Assembly (NCBI RefSeq): GCF_002101965.1
Contig: NZ_LQQA01000033.1
Span: forward strand, 62,001 to 126,000
Source of the DNA: Mycolicibacterium wolinskyi
Lineage (GTDB): Bacteria > Actinomycetota > Actinomycetes > Mycobacteriales > Mycobacteriaceae
Reading direction: 5' to 3'
DNA length: 64,000 bases
Shown: positions 15,422 through 23,807 of the stretch, piece by piece
Layout of the letters: every line of letters begins with the position of its first letter
How positions within the stretch are numbered: position 1 is the first letter of the stretch
The notes under the pieces: model-generated
Database searches by the model: none
Told to the model about the DNA's origin: nothing
The model's input: only the letters and a program-made list of their open reading frames with translations
Made by a program: the position numbers and the translations under genes

Positions 15422-17362
15422 GTGGGTGAGAACGGCAACGGCACTGGCGCCGCGCCGCGGCAGAAACTTGAAAAGGTTGTCATCCGCTTCGCCGGCGACT
15501 CCGGCGACGGTATGCAGCTGACCGGCGACCGGTTCACGTCAGAGGCCGCGCTGTTCGGCAATGACCTTGCCACGCAACCGAACTACCCGGCCGAGATCCG
15601 CGCCCCTCAGGGCACGCTCCCGGGCGTCTCGTCGTTCCAGATCCAGATCGCCGACTACGACATCCTGACCGCGGGCGACCGGCCCGACGTCCTGGTCGCG
15701 ATGAACCCGGCCGCGCTGAAGGCCAACGTGTCGGATCTGCCGCGCGGCGGCCTGATCATCGCCAACTCCGACGAGTTCACCAAGCGCAACCTCGCCAAGG
15801 TCGGCTACGACGCCAACCCGCTGGAGACCGACGAGTTGTCCGACTATGTAGTGCAGTCGGTCGCGATGACCACGCTGACTCTCGGCGCGGTCGAGGCGAT
15901 CGGCGCCACCAAGAAGGACGGCCAGCGCGCCAAGAACATGTTCGCGCTCGGCCTGCTGTCCTGGATGTACGGACGCGAGCTCGAGCACAGCGAGACCTTC
16001 ATCCGCGAGAAGTTCTCCCGCAAGCCCGATGTCGCCGAGGCCAACGTGCTGGCATTGCGCGCGGGATGGAACTACGGCGAGACCACCGAGGCGTTCGCGA
16101 CCACCTACGAGGTGTCGCCGGCGAAGCTGAAGTCGGGCGAGTACCGGCAGATCTCCGGCAACACGGCGCTCGCGTACGGCATCGTGACCGCCGGCCATCT
16201 CGCGAATATCCAGGTGGTGCTGGGCACTTACCCGATCACGCCGGCCAGCGACATCCTGCACGAGCTGTCCAAGCACAAGAACTTCAACGTCCTCACGTTC
16301 CAGGCCGAGGACGAGATCGCCGGAATCGGCGCCGCCATCGGCGCGTCGTACGGCGGTGCGCTGGGTGTCACGAGCACCTCGGGCCCCGGTGTCTCGCTCA
16401 AGTCGGAGGCCATCGGTCTCGCCGTGATGACCGAGCTTCCGCTGATCGTCATCGACGTGCAGCGCGGCGGCCCGTCCACGGGCCTGCCCACCAAGACCGA
16501 GCAGGCCGACCTGCTGCAGGCGCTGTTCGGGCGCAACGGCGAGTCGCCCGTCGCGGTGCTCGCGCCGCGGTCCCCGTCGGATTGCTTCGACATCGCCGTG
16601 GAGGCCGCGCGTATCGCGGTGAACTACCACACCCCGGTCATCATCTTGTCCGACGGTGCGGTCGCCAACGGCTCGGAGCCGTGGCGGATCCCCGACGTGA
16701 GCAGCTATCCGCCCATCGAGCACACGTTCGCCAAGGAAGGCGAGCCGTTCCAGCCGTATGCGCGTGATCCCGAGACGCTGGCGCGGCAGTTCGCCGTCCC
16801 GGGTACGCCCGGCCTCGAACACCGCATCGGCGGTCTCGAGGCGGCCAACGGTTCGGGCAACATCTCGTACGAGCCAAAGAACCACGACCTGATGGTGCGG
16901 TTGCGCCAGGAGAAGGTCGCCGGAATCTCCGTGCCCGATCTCGAGGTCGACGATCCGAGCGGCGACGCCGAATTGCTCATGCTCGGCTGGGGCAGTAGTT
17001 ACGGCCCGATCGGTGAGGCCTGCCGGCGCGCCCGGCGCAAGGGCATCAAGGTGGCACAAGCTCACCTGCGGTACCTGAACCCGTTCCCGGCCAACCTGGA
17101 TGAGGTTCTGCGTCGCTACCCGAACGTCGTGGTGCCGGAGATGAACCTGGGACAGCTTGCGCTGCTGTTGCGCGGCAAGTACCTGGTCGACGTCCAGTCG
17201 GTGACCAAGGTCGAGGGCATGGCCTTCCTGGCCGACGAGGTCGAGGGCATCATCGATGCCGCGATGGATGGGACGCTGGCCGAGAAGGAAAGCGACAAGG
17301 CGAAGTTCGCGCGGTTGGCCGCCGCCACCATCGAGACTGAGACTGTGGGAGCGAACGCATGA
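15422..17362 (+). CDS. korA: 2-oxoglutarate:ferredoxin oxidoreductase, alpha subunit with fused gamma domain
   Basis: The 646-residue protein has the gamma domain at its N-terminus (FAGDSGDGMQLTGDRF, about residues 23-38). The alpha domain starts near residue 240 with IVTAGHLANIQVVLGTYPIT. With KorB it decarboxylates 2-oxoglutarate to succinyl-CoA and passes electrons to ferredoxin. This gives a CoA-dependent route independent of the classical dehydrogenase, as established for mycobacterial KorAB. GTG 15422 follows AGGCGGGAG. Its stop overlaps korB by 4 bp. Confidence 0.95.
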   Translation: MGENGNGTGAAPRQKLEKVVIRFAGDSGDGMQLTGDRFTSEAALFGNDLATQPNYPAEIRAPQGTLPGVSSFQIQIADYDILTAGDRPDVLVAMNPAALKANVSDLPRGGLIIANSDEFTKRNLAKVGYDANPLETDELSDYVVQSVAMTTLTLGAVEAIGATKKDGQRAKNMFALGLLSWMYGRELEHSETFIREKFSRKPDVAEANVLALRAGWNYGETTEAFATTYEVSPAKLKSGEYRQISGNTALAYGIVTAGHLANIQVVLGTYPITPASDILHELSKHKNFNVLTFQAEDEIAGIGAAIGASYGGALGVTSTSGPGVSLKSEAIGLAVMTELPLIVIDVQRGGPSTGLPTKTEQADLLQALFGRNGESPVAVLAPRSPSDCFDIAVEAARIAVNYHTPVIILSDGAVANGSEPWRIPDVSSYPPIEHTFAKEGEPFQPYARDPETLARQFAVPGTPGLEHRIGGLEAANGSGNISYEPKNHDLMVRLRQEKVAGISVPDLEVDDPSGDAELLMLGWGSSYGPIGEACRRARRKGIKVAQAHLRYLNPFPANLDEVLRRYPNVVVPEMNLGQLALLLRGKYLVDVQSVTKVEGMAFLADEVEGIIDAAMDGTLAEKESDKAKFARLAAATIETETVGANA

Positions 17363-18441
17363 CTGACCTTATTGGGGCGGACCTGGGACTCACGGAGTCT
17401 GGCCTGAACAAGACCAGCCTGGTGCCCAAGACCGACCAGCCGCAGAAGGGCAAGGACTTCACGAGCGACCAGGAGGTCCGCTGGTGCCCCGGTTGCGGTG
17501 ACTACGTCATCCTCAACACCATCCGTAACTTCCTGCCCGAGCTCGGGTTGCGGCGCGAGAACATCGCGTTCATCAGTGGCATCGGCTGCTCGAGTCGCTT
17601 CCCGTACTACCTGGAGACTTACGGTTTCCACTCGATCCACGGGCGTGCCCCGACGATCGCCACCGGCTTGGCGCTGGCCCGGCCGGACCTGTCAGTGTGG
17701 GTCGTGACCGGTGACGGTGACGCGTTGTCGATCGGTGGTAACCACTTGATCCACGCGCTCCGCCGCAACATCAACATCACGATCCTGCTGTTCAACAACC
17801 GGATCTACGGGTTGACCAAGGGGCAGTACTCGCCGACCTCGGAGGTCGGCAAGATCACGAAGTCCACGCCGATGGGCTCGCTGGACTACCCGTTCAACCC
17901 GGTGTCGTTGGCGCTGGGTGCCGAAGCCACCTTCGTCGGCCGGGCGCTGGATTCCGATCGCAAGGGCCTGTCCGAGGTGCTGCGGGGTGCCGCGGCCCAT
18001 CGCGGCGCGGCGCTGGTCGAGATCATGCAGGACTGCCCGATCTTCAACGACGGCTCCTTCGACGCGCTGCGTAAGGAAGGCGCCGAAGAGCGGCTCATCA
18101 ACGTCACGCACGGGGAGCCGATCACCTTCGGTGCCGACGGCGAGTACTGCGTCGTCAAGTCCGGGTACGGCCTGGAGGTCGCCAAGACCGCTGACGTCGC
18201 GGCGAGCGAGATCGTCGTGCACAACGCCGAGGTCGACGATCCGGCGTACGCATTCGCGCTGTCGCGCCTGAGCGAGCAGAACCTCGACCACATGGTCATG
18301 GGCATCTTCCGCCAGGTCAATCGGCCGACGTACGACGATGCCGCGCGCGAGCAGGTCAACACGGCCATCGAATCGAAGCCCCATGACACCGCCGCTCTGC
18401 AATCCTTGCTGCGTGGCAAAGACACCTGGACTGTCGACTGA
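17359..18441 (+). CDS. korB: 2-oxoglutarate:ferredoxin oxidoreductase, beta subunit
   Basis: The 360-residue beta subunit binds thiamine diphosphate and one [4Fe-4S] cluster. Cluster cysteines are visible in VRWCPGCGDYV and GIGCSSRFPYY. The TPP motif runs from VVTGDGDALSIGGNH to ITILLFNNRIYG. The start codon overlaps the korA stop (ATGA), so the subunits are made in step. The mobA frame begins inside or just after the 3' end. Confidence 0.95.
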   Translation: MTDLIGADLGLTESGLNKTSLVPKTDQPQKGKDFTSDQEVRWCPGCGDYVILNTIRNFLPELGLRRENIAFISGIGCSSRFPYYLETYGFHSIHGRAPTIATGLALARPDLSVWVVTGDGDALSIGGNHLIHALRRNINITILLFNNRIYGLTKGQYSPTSEVGKITKSTPMGSLDYPFNPVSLALGAEATFVGRALDSDRKGLSEVLRGAAAHRGAALVEIMQDCPIFNDGSFDALRKEGAEERLINVTHGEPITFGADGEYCVVKSGYGLEVAKTADVAASEIVVHNAEVDDPAYAFALSRLSEQNLDHMVMGIFRQVNRPTYDDAAREQVNTAIESKPHDTAALQSLLRGKDTWTVD

Positions 18442-19015
18442 TCGCGCTGACCTGACTTCCATCCCGCTTGCCGGCGTCGTGCTGGCGGGCGGGGCCTCGC
18501 GCCGGATGGGACGCGACAAGGCGACATTGCCGTTCGACGGCTCGACGCTGGTCGAGCGCGTCGTCGCCGCGGTCAGCGTCCGATGTTCGCCGGTGTTCGT
18601 GATCGCCGCACCCGGCCAGCCGCTTCCACAACTGACCGCGCAGGTGTTGCGCGACGAGGTCCGTGGCGTCGGTCCGCTGGTGGCGACCGGCCGTGGCCTG
18701 CGCGCTGCCGCCGAGGCGGGGCGCGACATGGCTTTCGTGTGCGCGGTCGACATGCCGTTGCTGTCCGCCGATCTGATCGACGAGCTTGTCGGGCCTGCGA
18801 TGCGGCTGCCTGCCGATATCGTGCTGCCCTGGGACGGCCGCGACCACTATCTCGCGGGGATCTACCGCACGCGCCTGACCGACCGGATCTCGGCCCTCGT
18901 GGATGCTGGGCAGCGCAGCATGCGCGCGCTCGCCGAGTCCGTGGACACCCAGCGGATCGTCATGGCGCCACAGCGCGCGCTGACCAACGTCAACAGCGAA
19001 GCCGACCTTCCCTGA
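18413..19015 (+). CDS. mobA: Molybdenum cofactor guanylyltransferase MobA
   Basis: The 200-residue nucleotidyltransferase has the opening LAGVVLAGGASRRMGRDKAT that binds GTP. It continues with VDMPLLSADLID, whose Asp coordinates magnesium. It attaches GMP to molybdopterin to form the bis-MGD type cofactor. GTG 18413 gives a length close to the roughly 200-residue mycobacterial homologue; ATG 18383 would add 10 residues. Either start overlaps the end of korB, so translation is probably coupled. About 1 kb of non-coding DNA follows. Confidence 0.88.
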   Translation: MAKTPGLSTDRADLTSIPLAGVVLAGGASRRMGRDKATLPFDGSTLVERVVAAVSVRCSPVFVIAAPGQPLPQLTAQVLRDEVRGVGPLVATGRGLRAAAEAGRDMAFVCAVDMPLLSADLIDELVGPAMRLPADIVLPWDGRDHYLAGIYRTRLTDRISALVDAGQRSMRALAESVDTQRIVMAPQRALTNVNSEADLP

Positions 19016-19659
19016 GTCACCGCAATTCGGTGCGAGTGACGCCAGCAAATTTCGAATTCGACCCCTGAATCTGCTGTATTTATCGTTTCGAGATTGTTTG
19101 TCCATTTTTTCGTCATCAATAGGTGAGCGGAGTTTGACCGGCCGTGCGTAATGGGCGGCGTCTCATGACGGCCCGAATTGGCGAGACCTGTTGAGTACGT
19201 TGAGGATTGGCGCGTGACAACGTTGGGCACAATGTCGAAACAGTTGGCGCAGTAGGCTGAAACACTTTTCGTTAGTCCGTCAAAACAGTTCTGACCTGTA
19301 GCTTTGACTGTCGCGACGCCCTACCGGGGGCCTTGGTGACCCGTCGGGGGCGGGTCTGGACCCGATGTGAGTGTGCTGAATGTCGCTGCAGTGCAGTTGT
19401 TTTCGGTGCGTGGCGGGTGGTCGCGACGGAGGGGGCGCTCCCGCGGTGCCGGTTGGTACATTCCTGACGAAACTCGAAATGTTGTCTACGGCAACGCCTT
19501 TGGTGGACCGACCGCCCGGTCGAGCTGAGTGGTCGTATAGCGAACGATTTCAGGGCATCGTGACACCCGCCGATGGCGTCTACCTGCGTGTTTGGTCTAT
19601 ACGGGCCGGGGATTGCCCATCGACTGGCCCAATTCAAGTGTCCGGGGTCACAAAAATCG

Positions 19660-19675
19660 CGTGAGCTGCCTCACT
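19660..19675. promoter_or_regulatory. CRP-like site upstream of rpf
   Basis: CGTGAGCTGCCTCACT contains GTGA-N6-TCAC, the symmetric core of the mycobacterial cAMP receptor protein motif (TGTGA-N6-TCACA), with only the outermost bases differing. rpfA is an established CRP target in M. tuberculosis, so cAMP control of this rpf pair is plausible. The site is about 380 bp before the coding start, which needs a distal promoter. Confidence 0.45.
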
Positions 19676-19903
19676 TTTCGGCGCCGAGGGGTTTAAGGAG
19701 CGATCGGGCTGAATTCGCGAGCTGACCTGCATAAACGTTTCTCTCATCGTCTCGTTATCTGACCGTGATCTTTCCGCGATCGCTTCTACATCGACATGAC
19801 TTCTGTTCGAGACCTTTGTACGGTCCCTAACGACTCCGAACGGAGCAAAACAATTTCAAACCCAAGAACCTGCGTGTGAGTGGGCTGCAGCGGCGAATGC
19901 GCT

Positions 19904-20038
19904 GCGCGGCGCCGGGATCGACACCCGGCTGGGCGTTTCATGCTCCCCCTTCCGTGCCTGACCGAGACGGCACGGACCAACCCCTCCTGCCTGCTTCAGG
20001 TAGCCACGCCCGCGTGAGCGGGTGTCGATGGCGCGCGC
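19904..20038 (+). ncRNA. Putative structured 5' leader RNA of the first rpf gene
   Basis: ATCGACACCCG (19917-19927) pairs exactly with CGGGTGTCGAT (20019-20029). The stem extends outward by GCGCGGCGCC (19904-19913) against GGCGCGCGC (20030-20038). Inside, GGGCGT (19931-19936) pairs with ACGCCC (20006-20011), enclosing CCGTGCC/GGCACGG (19952-19958, 19969-19975) and CTGCCTG/CAGGTAG (19987-19993, 19997-20003). This gives a closing stem and a three-way junction ending 7 nt before the GAAAGGA ribosome-binding site. It lacks the GTCAGCTAACC-type core of the ydaO (c-di-AMP) riboswitch found before some rpf genes. Confidence 0.5.
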
Positions 20039-20055
20039 TTGGCGAAAGGAACGAA

Positions 20056-20379
20056 GTGAAGAACATCCGCAAGACGTTTGGGCTTGGCATCATCGCCGGG
20101 GCGCTCGCTGTGGCTCCGGTGGCGCTGGGTGCCGGCACCGCCAATGCGGACAGCGTTAACTGGGATGCGGTCGCGGCGTGCGAGTCGGGCGGCAACTGGT
20201 CGATCAATACTGGTAACGGCTACTACGGCGGCCTGCAGTTCAATCTCGGCACCTGGCGTTCGCACGGTGGCTCGGGCATGCCGCATCAGGCCTCGCGTGC
20301 CGAGCAGATCCGCGTGGCCGAGAAGGTGCTGAACACCCAGGGCATCGGCGCTTGGCCGGTGTGCGGGCAGCGCGGCTAG
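20056..20379 (+). CDS. Resuscitation-promoting factor, RpfE-like, short form
   Basis: This 107-residue secreted protein has a signal peptide (about residues 1-32: KNIRK, hydrophobic core, GTANADS cleavage region) and then almost only the Rpf domain. The lysozyme-like domain carries the catalytic Glu in AACESGGNWS and a second Cys near the end (WPVCGQRG) for the conserved disulfide. Rpfs cleave peptidoglycan and help dormant mycobacteria resume growth. GTG 20056 follows GAAAGGA. Its position after korAB-mobA matches rpfE, but the Pro/Ala-rich N-terminal region of some RpfE proteins is absent. Confidence 0.93.
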   Translation: MKNIRKTFGLGIIAGALAVAPVALGAGTANADSVNWDAVAACESGGNWSINTGNGYYGGLQFNLGTWRSHGGSGMPHQASRAEQIRVAEKVLNTQGIGAWPVCGQRG

Positions 20380-20402
20380 AGCAGCACCACAACAGCTCTG
20401 TT

Positions 20403-20439
20403 CAGAAGCGGTGCCGGGCATTGCCCGGCACCGCTTCTG
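20403..20439 (+). terminator. Strong intrinsic terminator between the two rpf genes
   Basis: The arms 20403-20420 and 20422-20439 are perfect 18-bp complements around one unpaired base, followed by TTTCC. It lies 23 bp after the first rpf stop and should uncouple the two rpf genes transcriptionally. Confidence 0.8.
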
Positions 20440-20510
20440 TTTCCTCATGAAGCTCTCGGGTTACTCCAGTCTCCGGAAGAACTTCCGCCTCCTGTGTAAC
20501 GCGTGAGGTT

Positions 20511-20556
20511 GGTCACACGAACTCATTAGTGACCGCACGGTTGCAGGTTTGTGACC
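20511..20556. promoter_or_regulatory. Repeated GGTCAC/GTGACC motifs in the second rpf promoter
   Basis: GGTCAC (20511-20516) and GTGACC (20529-20534) form an inverted repeat with a 12-bp spacer, and a third GTGACC is at 20551-20556. GTCACA-type elements are described for the MtrA response regulator, which controls rpf and cell-wall hydrolase genes in Corynebacteriales. MtrA sites are usually direct repeats, so the match is suggestive only. Confidence 0.4.
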
Positions 20557-20603
20557 GACGTTTGTTCCGCGGTCCTGGTGTCGAAGGTCGGGGAAGGGCC
20601 GCG

Positions 20604-21074
20604 ATGAAGAACATCCGTAGAGCGATGACGAGGAGTGTGTGGATCACAGCGCTGTCCGGGGCGCTCGCGATGGGGCCGATGGCCCTGTCGACGGCGACCG
20701 CAGGCGCCGACTCCGTGAACTGGGACGCGATCGCCGCGTGTGAGTCCGGCGGCAACTGGTCCACGAACACGGGTAACGGCCACTACGGCGGGCTCCAGTT
20801 CAAACAATCCACCTGGGCCGCGCACGGCGGCATCGGTTCACCTTCGACCGCGCCGCGCGAAGAGCAGATCCGGGTGGCCGAGAACGTTCTGCGCACGCAA
20901 GGGCTCGGCGCCTGGCCGAGGTGCGGTGCGGCGGGCGGCGCACCGGCGGTGTGGGGCGCGCCGGCCGCCGGTTCCGGGTGCCAGGCCGTCCGGCCGGGTG
21001 CGGTTCTCGGCATCCTCGACCTGCGCCGGCTCTGCGCGTCGCTGCTCGATCCTCTCGGGGCGTTCGGCCGCTGA
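20604..21074 (+). CDS. Resuscitation-promoting factor, second tandem copy
   Basis: The 156-residue secreted Rpf starts KNIRRAMTRSVW, has a hydrophobic signal core ending near TATAGADS, and continues with the Rpf domain (catalytic Glu in AACESGGNWST, Cys in WPRCGAAG). It closely resembles the preceding gene, consistent with duplication. It adds about 45 residues after the domain, including GAPAAGSGCQAVRPGAVLG and a Leu/Arg-rich end with two further cysteines. ATG 20604 is preceded by GGGGAAGGG. The added tail may anchor or modulate the enzyme; its role is unknown. Confidence 0.92.
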   Translation: MKNIRRAMTRSVWITALSGALAMGPMALSTATAGADSVNWDAIAACESGGNWSTNTGNGHYGGLQFKQSTWAAHGGIGSPSTAPREEQIRVAENVLRTQGLGAWPRCGAAGGAPAVWGAPAAGSGCQAVRPGAVLGILDLRRLCASLLDPLGAFGR

Positions 21075-21077
21075 GTC

Positions 21078-22226
21078 TCACCGCGCCGGCTTGAAGGCTG
21101 AACTCGCCGCAATCGAGGCGAGGTGTCGAGTCAGTACATACTCGGGGACCAGCACCGTGGCGCGGCTCGCGGCGGCGCTGAACACGGCGGGTCGCAGGTT
21201 CACGATCCGGCCGATCAGCCGTGACTCCCGCACGATCGCCATGACGCGGCGCCGTCGTACTTCGGTGAACCGTGCGAACGCCGTGGTCAGATCGGGCGTT
21301 GTCGTCACCAGCGTGCCCAAGGTCGCGGCGTCCTCCAAACCCTGACATCCGCCCTGGCCCAGGTGTGGGCGCATCGGGTGCGCGGCGTCCCCGGCGATCA
21401 CCACGGGCCCGCTGGCCCAACAGCGGGCCGGCGCCCGGTCGTAGAGGTCGTTGCGAAGTACCTCGGCCGGATCCGCGGCGGCCAGCAGCGTCGGAATCGG
21501 CTCTGCCCACGAGCCGAAGATCCGGCGAAGGTAGGCAAGCTCGCCCTCGGGTGCGGTCTGGCCGCGTCGCGCACGTTCGGTGGCGAACCAGTAGGTGTGA
21601 TCACCGCCCATCGGAACGTGTCCTACTTCGAGGCCGGGCGCCAGCGTCTCGCCGGACAGTTCGGGATCAAGGGGATAGTCGGCCACACCCCGCCAGGCGG
21701 TGTACCCGGCGTAGCGCTTGCGCAGTGGACCGTTCAGGTGGCGGGCCACCACCGAGTCGACGCCGTCGGCGCCGACCAGACCGGTCGCCTCGCGAACCGA
21801 GCCGTCGGTGAACGTCACGCGCACACCGGAGGACGTGACAGCGACCTCGCGAGCCGTCAGCTCGTAACGAACTGTTCCGGCAACCAGCGCCCCGGTGAGA
21901 ATGTCGGTCAATGCCGCTCGTCTGATCACGACGAGCGGCTCGCCGAGGGCGCGGGTGAAACGTTCGGCAGCCGGCCGCCGCAGCCACGTGCCGTCGTGCC
22001 ACCGAAGTGCACCCGCAGTGACCCGCCCGCCCGCGTTGCGCACCGCGTCGCCCAGGCCCATTTCGTCGAGCGCTGCCAATGCGTTCGGCCAGATGCTGAT
22101 TCCCGCACCGGGCGTGGTGTCGGTACGGGCCTCCGCCACGCACACGTCATACCCGCGTTGCTGAAACGCGACAGCCGTGGCCATTCCGGTGATGCCGGCA
22201 CCGATGACGAGGATCGATTCGACCAT
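21078..22226 (-). CDS. FAD-dependent monooxygenase (PHBH-like)
   Basis: The 382-residue group A flavoprotein monooxygenase has the dinucleotide motif LVIGAGITGMATAVAFQQRG, the DG motif in GLVGADGVDSVVA, and the second FAD motif VVIAGDAAHPMRPHLGQGGC. It resembles salicylate- or urate-hydroxylase-like enzymes. ATG 22226 puts the FAD motif at the N-terminus; ATG 22250 is in frame too, and neither has a clear ribosome-binding site. The stop is 3 bp from the convergent second rpf stop. The substrate is unknown; the divergent dimethylamine operon may be unrelated. Confidence 0.88.
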   Translation of the reverse strand: MVESILVIGAGITGMATAVAFQQRGYDVCVAEARTDTTPGAGISIWPNALAALDEMGLGDAVRNAGGRVTAGALRWHDGTWLRRPAAERFTRALGEPLVVIRRAALTDILTGALVAGTVRYELTAREVAVTSSGVRVTFTDGSVREATGLVGADGVDSVVARHLNGPLRKRYAGYTAWRGVADYPLDPELSGETLAPGLEVGHVPMGGDHTYWFATERARRGQTAPEGELAYLRRIFGSWAEPIPTLLAAADPAEVLRNDLYDRAPARCWASGPVVIAGDAAHPMRPHLGQGGCQGLEDAATLGTLVTTTPDLTTAFARFTEVRRRRVMAIVRESRLIGRIVNLRPAVFSAAASRATVLVPEYVLTRHLASIAASSAFKPAR

Positions 22227-22267
22227 CGGTCGAATGTATCGGTGCGTCAACCGCTTGAGACGTTCGC

Positions 22268-22283
22268 TTCACAGCGCTGAAAC
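22268..22283 (+). promoter_or_regulatory. GlnR-like half-site pair before the demethylase operon
   Basis: TTCAC-N6-GAAAC at 22268-22283 resembles the actinobacterial GlnR a/b site (GTNAC-N6-GAAAC) with one change in the first box. Nitrogen control would suit an amine-demethylating operon. A single approximate match is weak evidence. Confidence 0.3.
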
Positions 22284-22347
22284 GAAGCGGTGGTTTCCTG
22301 TCAGCGAAACGCGTTAACCATAGGTGTCCATTGCTCGGGAAGGCTGC

Positions 22348-22875
22348 ATGAAACCTGCTTTGAAGCTCACCAGCGTGCCGCCATGGGCCACCGCCATCAC
22401 ATTGCCCGACGCCGATCGCTCCGGCCGGTCTTGGACGATCATCGCTTTCGGGTCGGCCGACGACGTCGTGTCGGTGTGGACCACGCAACTACCGGTCGAG
22501 CCGACCGTGCACCGGGTCACGACCGACGAAGAGGCCCGCACGGCGCTGGCCGGCGATCTCGCCTCAGCGGTCGTCGGCTGGCGATTGATGATCGCGGGCC
22601 CGGCCAACGCATGCCTGCGGCTTCGCGCCTGTGCGCTCGAAAGCGGCGTCGCCGACGATGAGATGACAATCGCCAGCACCGAAGTCGCGACCCGAGACGT
22701 GCAGTGTGTGCACTGCCGAACCGTCACCACTGCGGCAGTCGACCTCGAGTCAACGCTGCGCTGTGCCGGATGCGCTCGTATGCTCCTTGTCTACTACCAC
22801 GTTTCACGCCGCCAGGGCGCGCATCTCGGCTTCATGGCCGACGCCGAACAGCAGTCGGAGGCGGTGGCGTCGTGA
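22348..22875 (+). CDS. Dimethylamine monooxygenase small subunit, DmmA-like
   Basis: The 175-residue protein matches the small DmmA-type subunit of oxidative dimethylamine N-demethylase. It has a nucleotide- or flavin-domain-like first part and a C-terminal zinc-ribbon-like pattern (QCVHC ... RCAGC, about residues 121-144) before YYHVSRRQGAHLGF. It is probably needed for electron transfer or assembly with the reductase and the heme subunit. ATG 22348 follows GGGAAGG; GTG 22324 is an alternative. The stop overlaps the next GTG by 4 bp. Confidence 0.75.
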   Translation: MKPALKLTSVPPWATAITLPDADRSGRSWTIIAFGSADDVVSVWTTQLPVEPTVHRVTTDEEARTALAGDLASAVVGWRLMIAGPANACLRLRACALESGVADDEMTIASTEVATRDVQCVHCRTVTTAAVDLESTLRCAGCARMLLVYYHVSRRQGAHLGFMADAEQQSEAVAS

Positions 22876-23807
22876 GCGACCTCGAGGTGACCGTCGTCGA
22901 CATCGATGACAGCGTGCCCCAGGTGCGGACTGTACGTCTGGCGCGGGCCGACGGCGGCACCTTGCCGTCTTATCCGCCGGGCAGCCACATCGTGATCGAC
23001 TGCGGGGGCGTGACCAATGCCTATTCCCTGACGGGTGACGGAATGTCGCCTGCGTGCTATGTCGTGTCAGTCCTGTTGTGCCCGGACGGATCCGGTGGTT
23101 CACGCTGGATCCATGAGGCGTTGTCCGTCGGCGACCGGGTGACGGTCCGGCCCCCTCGCAGTGCCTTTGCTCCGGTGCTGAGAGCGCGCCGTCACGTGCT
23201 GATCGCCGCGGGCATCGGAATCACCCCGATGGTGTCGCACCTGCGTGCTGCACAACGATGGGGTCGGCAAGTGCAACTGCTCTACATCCACCGAAAAGGC
23301 CGAGGCGCTTACCTCGACGAGATCGACCGGCTCTGCGGTGATGCCCAGATCTTCACCGACCGGGCGAAGTTCCACGGCGAACTCGTCGCCGTGTTGGCCG
23401 GCCAACCGATGGGAACGCACCTGTATGTCTGTGGCCCAACACGTTTCATGGACGATGTGAGCGCAGAGGCGAGGGCATCAGGCTGGCCCGACAGTCGAAT
23501 TCACCTGGAACGGTTCGGGGTCGAAGCGCTCGACGCGGGCGAGCCGTTCGAGGTGGACCTTGCCGGCACCGGAGAGACGTTCACGGTGCCATCGGGTGTC
23601 TCACTACTGGAGGCACTCCAACGCCGTGGCCACGCCATTCCGAATCTGTGCAGGCAAGGGGTATGCGGCGAATGTCGAATTCTCGTTTCCGGCGGCAGCA
23701 TCCTGCACCGTGACCTGTTCCTCACCGACACCGAGAAACAACGGGGAGATGCCCTGATGAGTTGTGTATCCCGTGCCGCAGGCAACCGATTGGAGTTGGC
23801 CCTGTGA
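22872..23807 (+). CDS. Ferredoxin-reductase subunit of dimethylamine N-demethylase, DmmB-like
   Basis: The 311-residue phthalate-dioxygenase-reductase-type protein has a flavin-binding barrel (YPPGSHIVIDC, NAYSLTGDG), an NAD(P)H domain (LIAAGIGITPMVSHLRAAQ, YVCGPTRFMDD) and a C-terminal plant-type [2Fe-2S] ferredoxin. Cluster cysteines are in NLCRQGVCGECRILV and LMSCVSRA. It passes electrons from NAD(P)H to the heme oxygenase subunit encoded next. GTG 22872 overlaps the DmmA-like stop (GTGA), and the same arrangement joins it to the following gene. Confidence 0.88.
   Translation: MSDLEVTVVDIDDSVPQVRTVRLARADGGTLPSYPPGSHIVIDCGGVTNAYSLTGDGMSPACYVVSVLLCPDGSGGSRWIHEALSVGDRVTVRPPRSAFAPVLRARRHVLIAAGIGITPMVSHLRAAQRWGRQVQLLYIHRKGRGAYLDEIDRLCGDAQIFTDRAKFHGELVAVLAGQPMGTHLYVCGPTRFMDDVSAEARASGWPDSRIHLERFGVEALDAGEPFEVDLAGTGETFTVPSGVSLLEALQRRGHAIPNLCRQGVCGECRILVSGGSILHRDLFLTDTEKQRGDALMSCVSRAAGNRLELAL

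Larger units (their letters stand above)
19016..20055 (+). promoter_or_regulatory. About 1 kb intergenic region and long leader before the first rpf gene
   Basis: No convincing gene is present. A 94-codon frame at 19380-19664 has no ribosome-binding site and poor codon bias. The stretch is AT-richer than its surroundings. It contains a CRP-like palindrome (19660-19675), a GTCACA at 19647-19652, a small hairpin CTCCG-AA-CGGAG (19834-19845) and a structured element next to the rpf start (19904-20038). An unannotated small RNA, or a gene lost by decay, is possible. Confidence 0.5.

Noticed and set aside
15539..17065. 508-codon frame opposite korA
   Set aside because: Low-complexity Arg/Gly/Val composition typical of antisense shadow; korA is certain.
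19380..19664. 94-codon frame in the long gap before rpf
   Set aside because: No ribosome-binding site, codon use unlike neighbours, and its end coincides with the CRP-like palindrome.
19800..20055. ydaO-type c-di-AMP riboswitch before rpf
   Set aside because: The conserved core (GTCAGCTAACC and GGGGGACC-type blocks as I remember them) is absent, although another structure is present.
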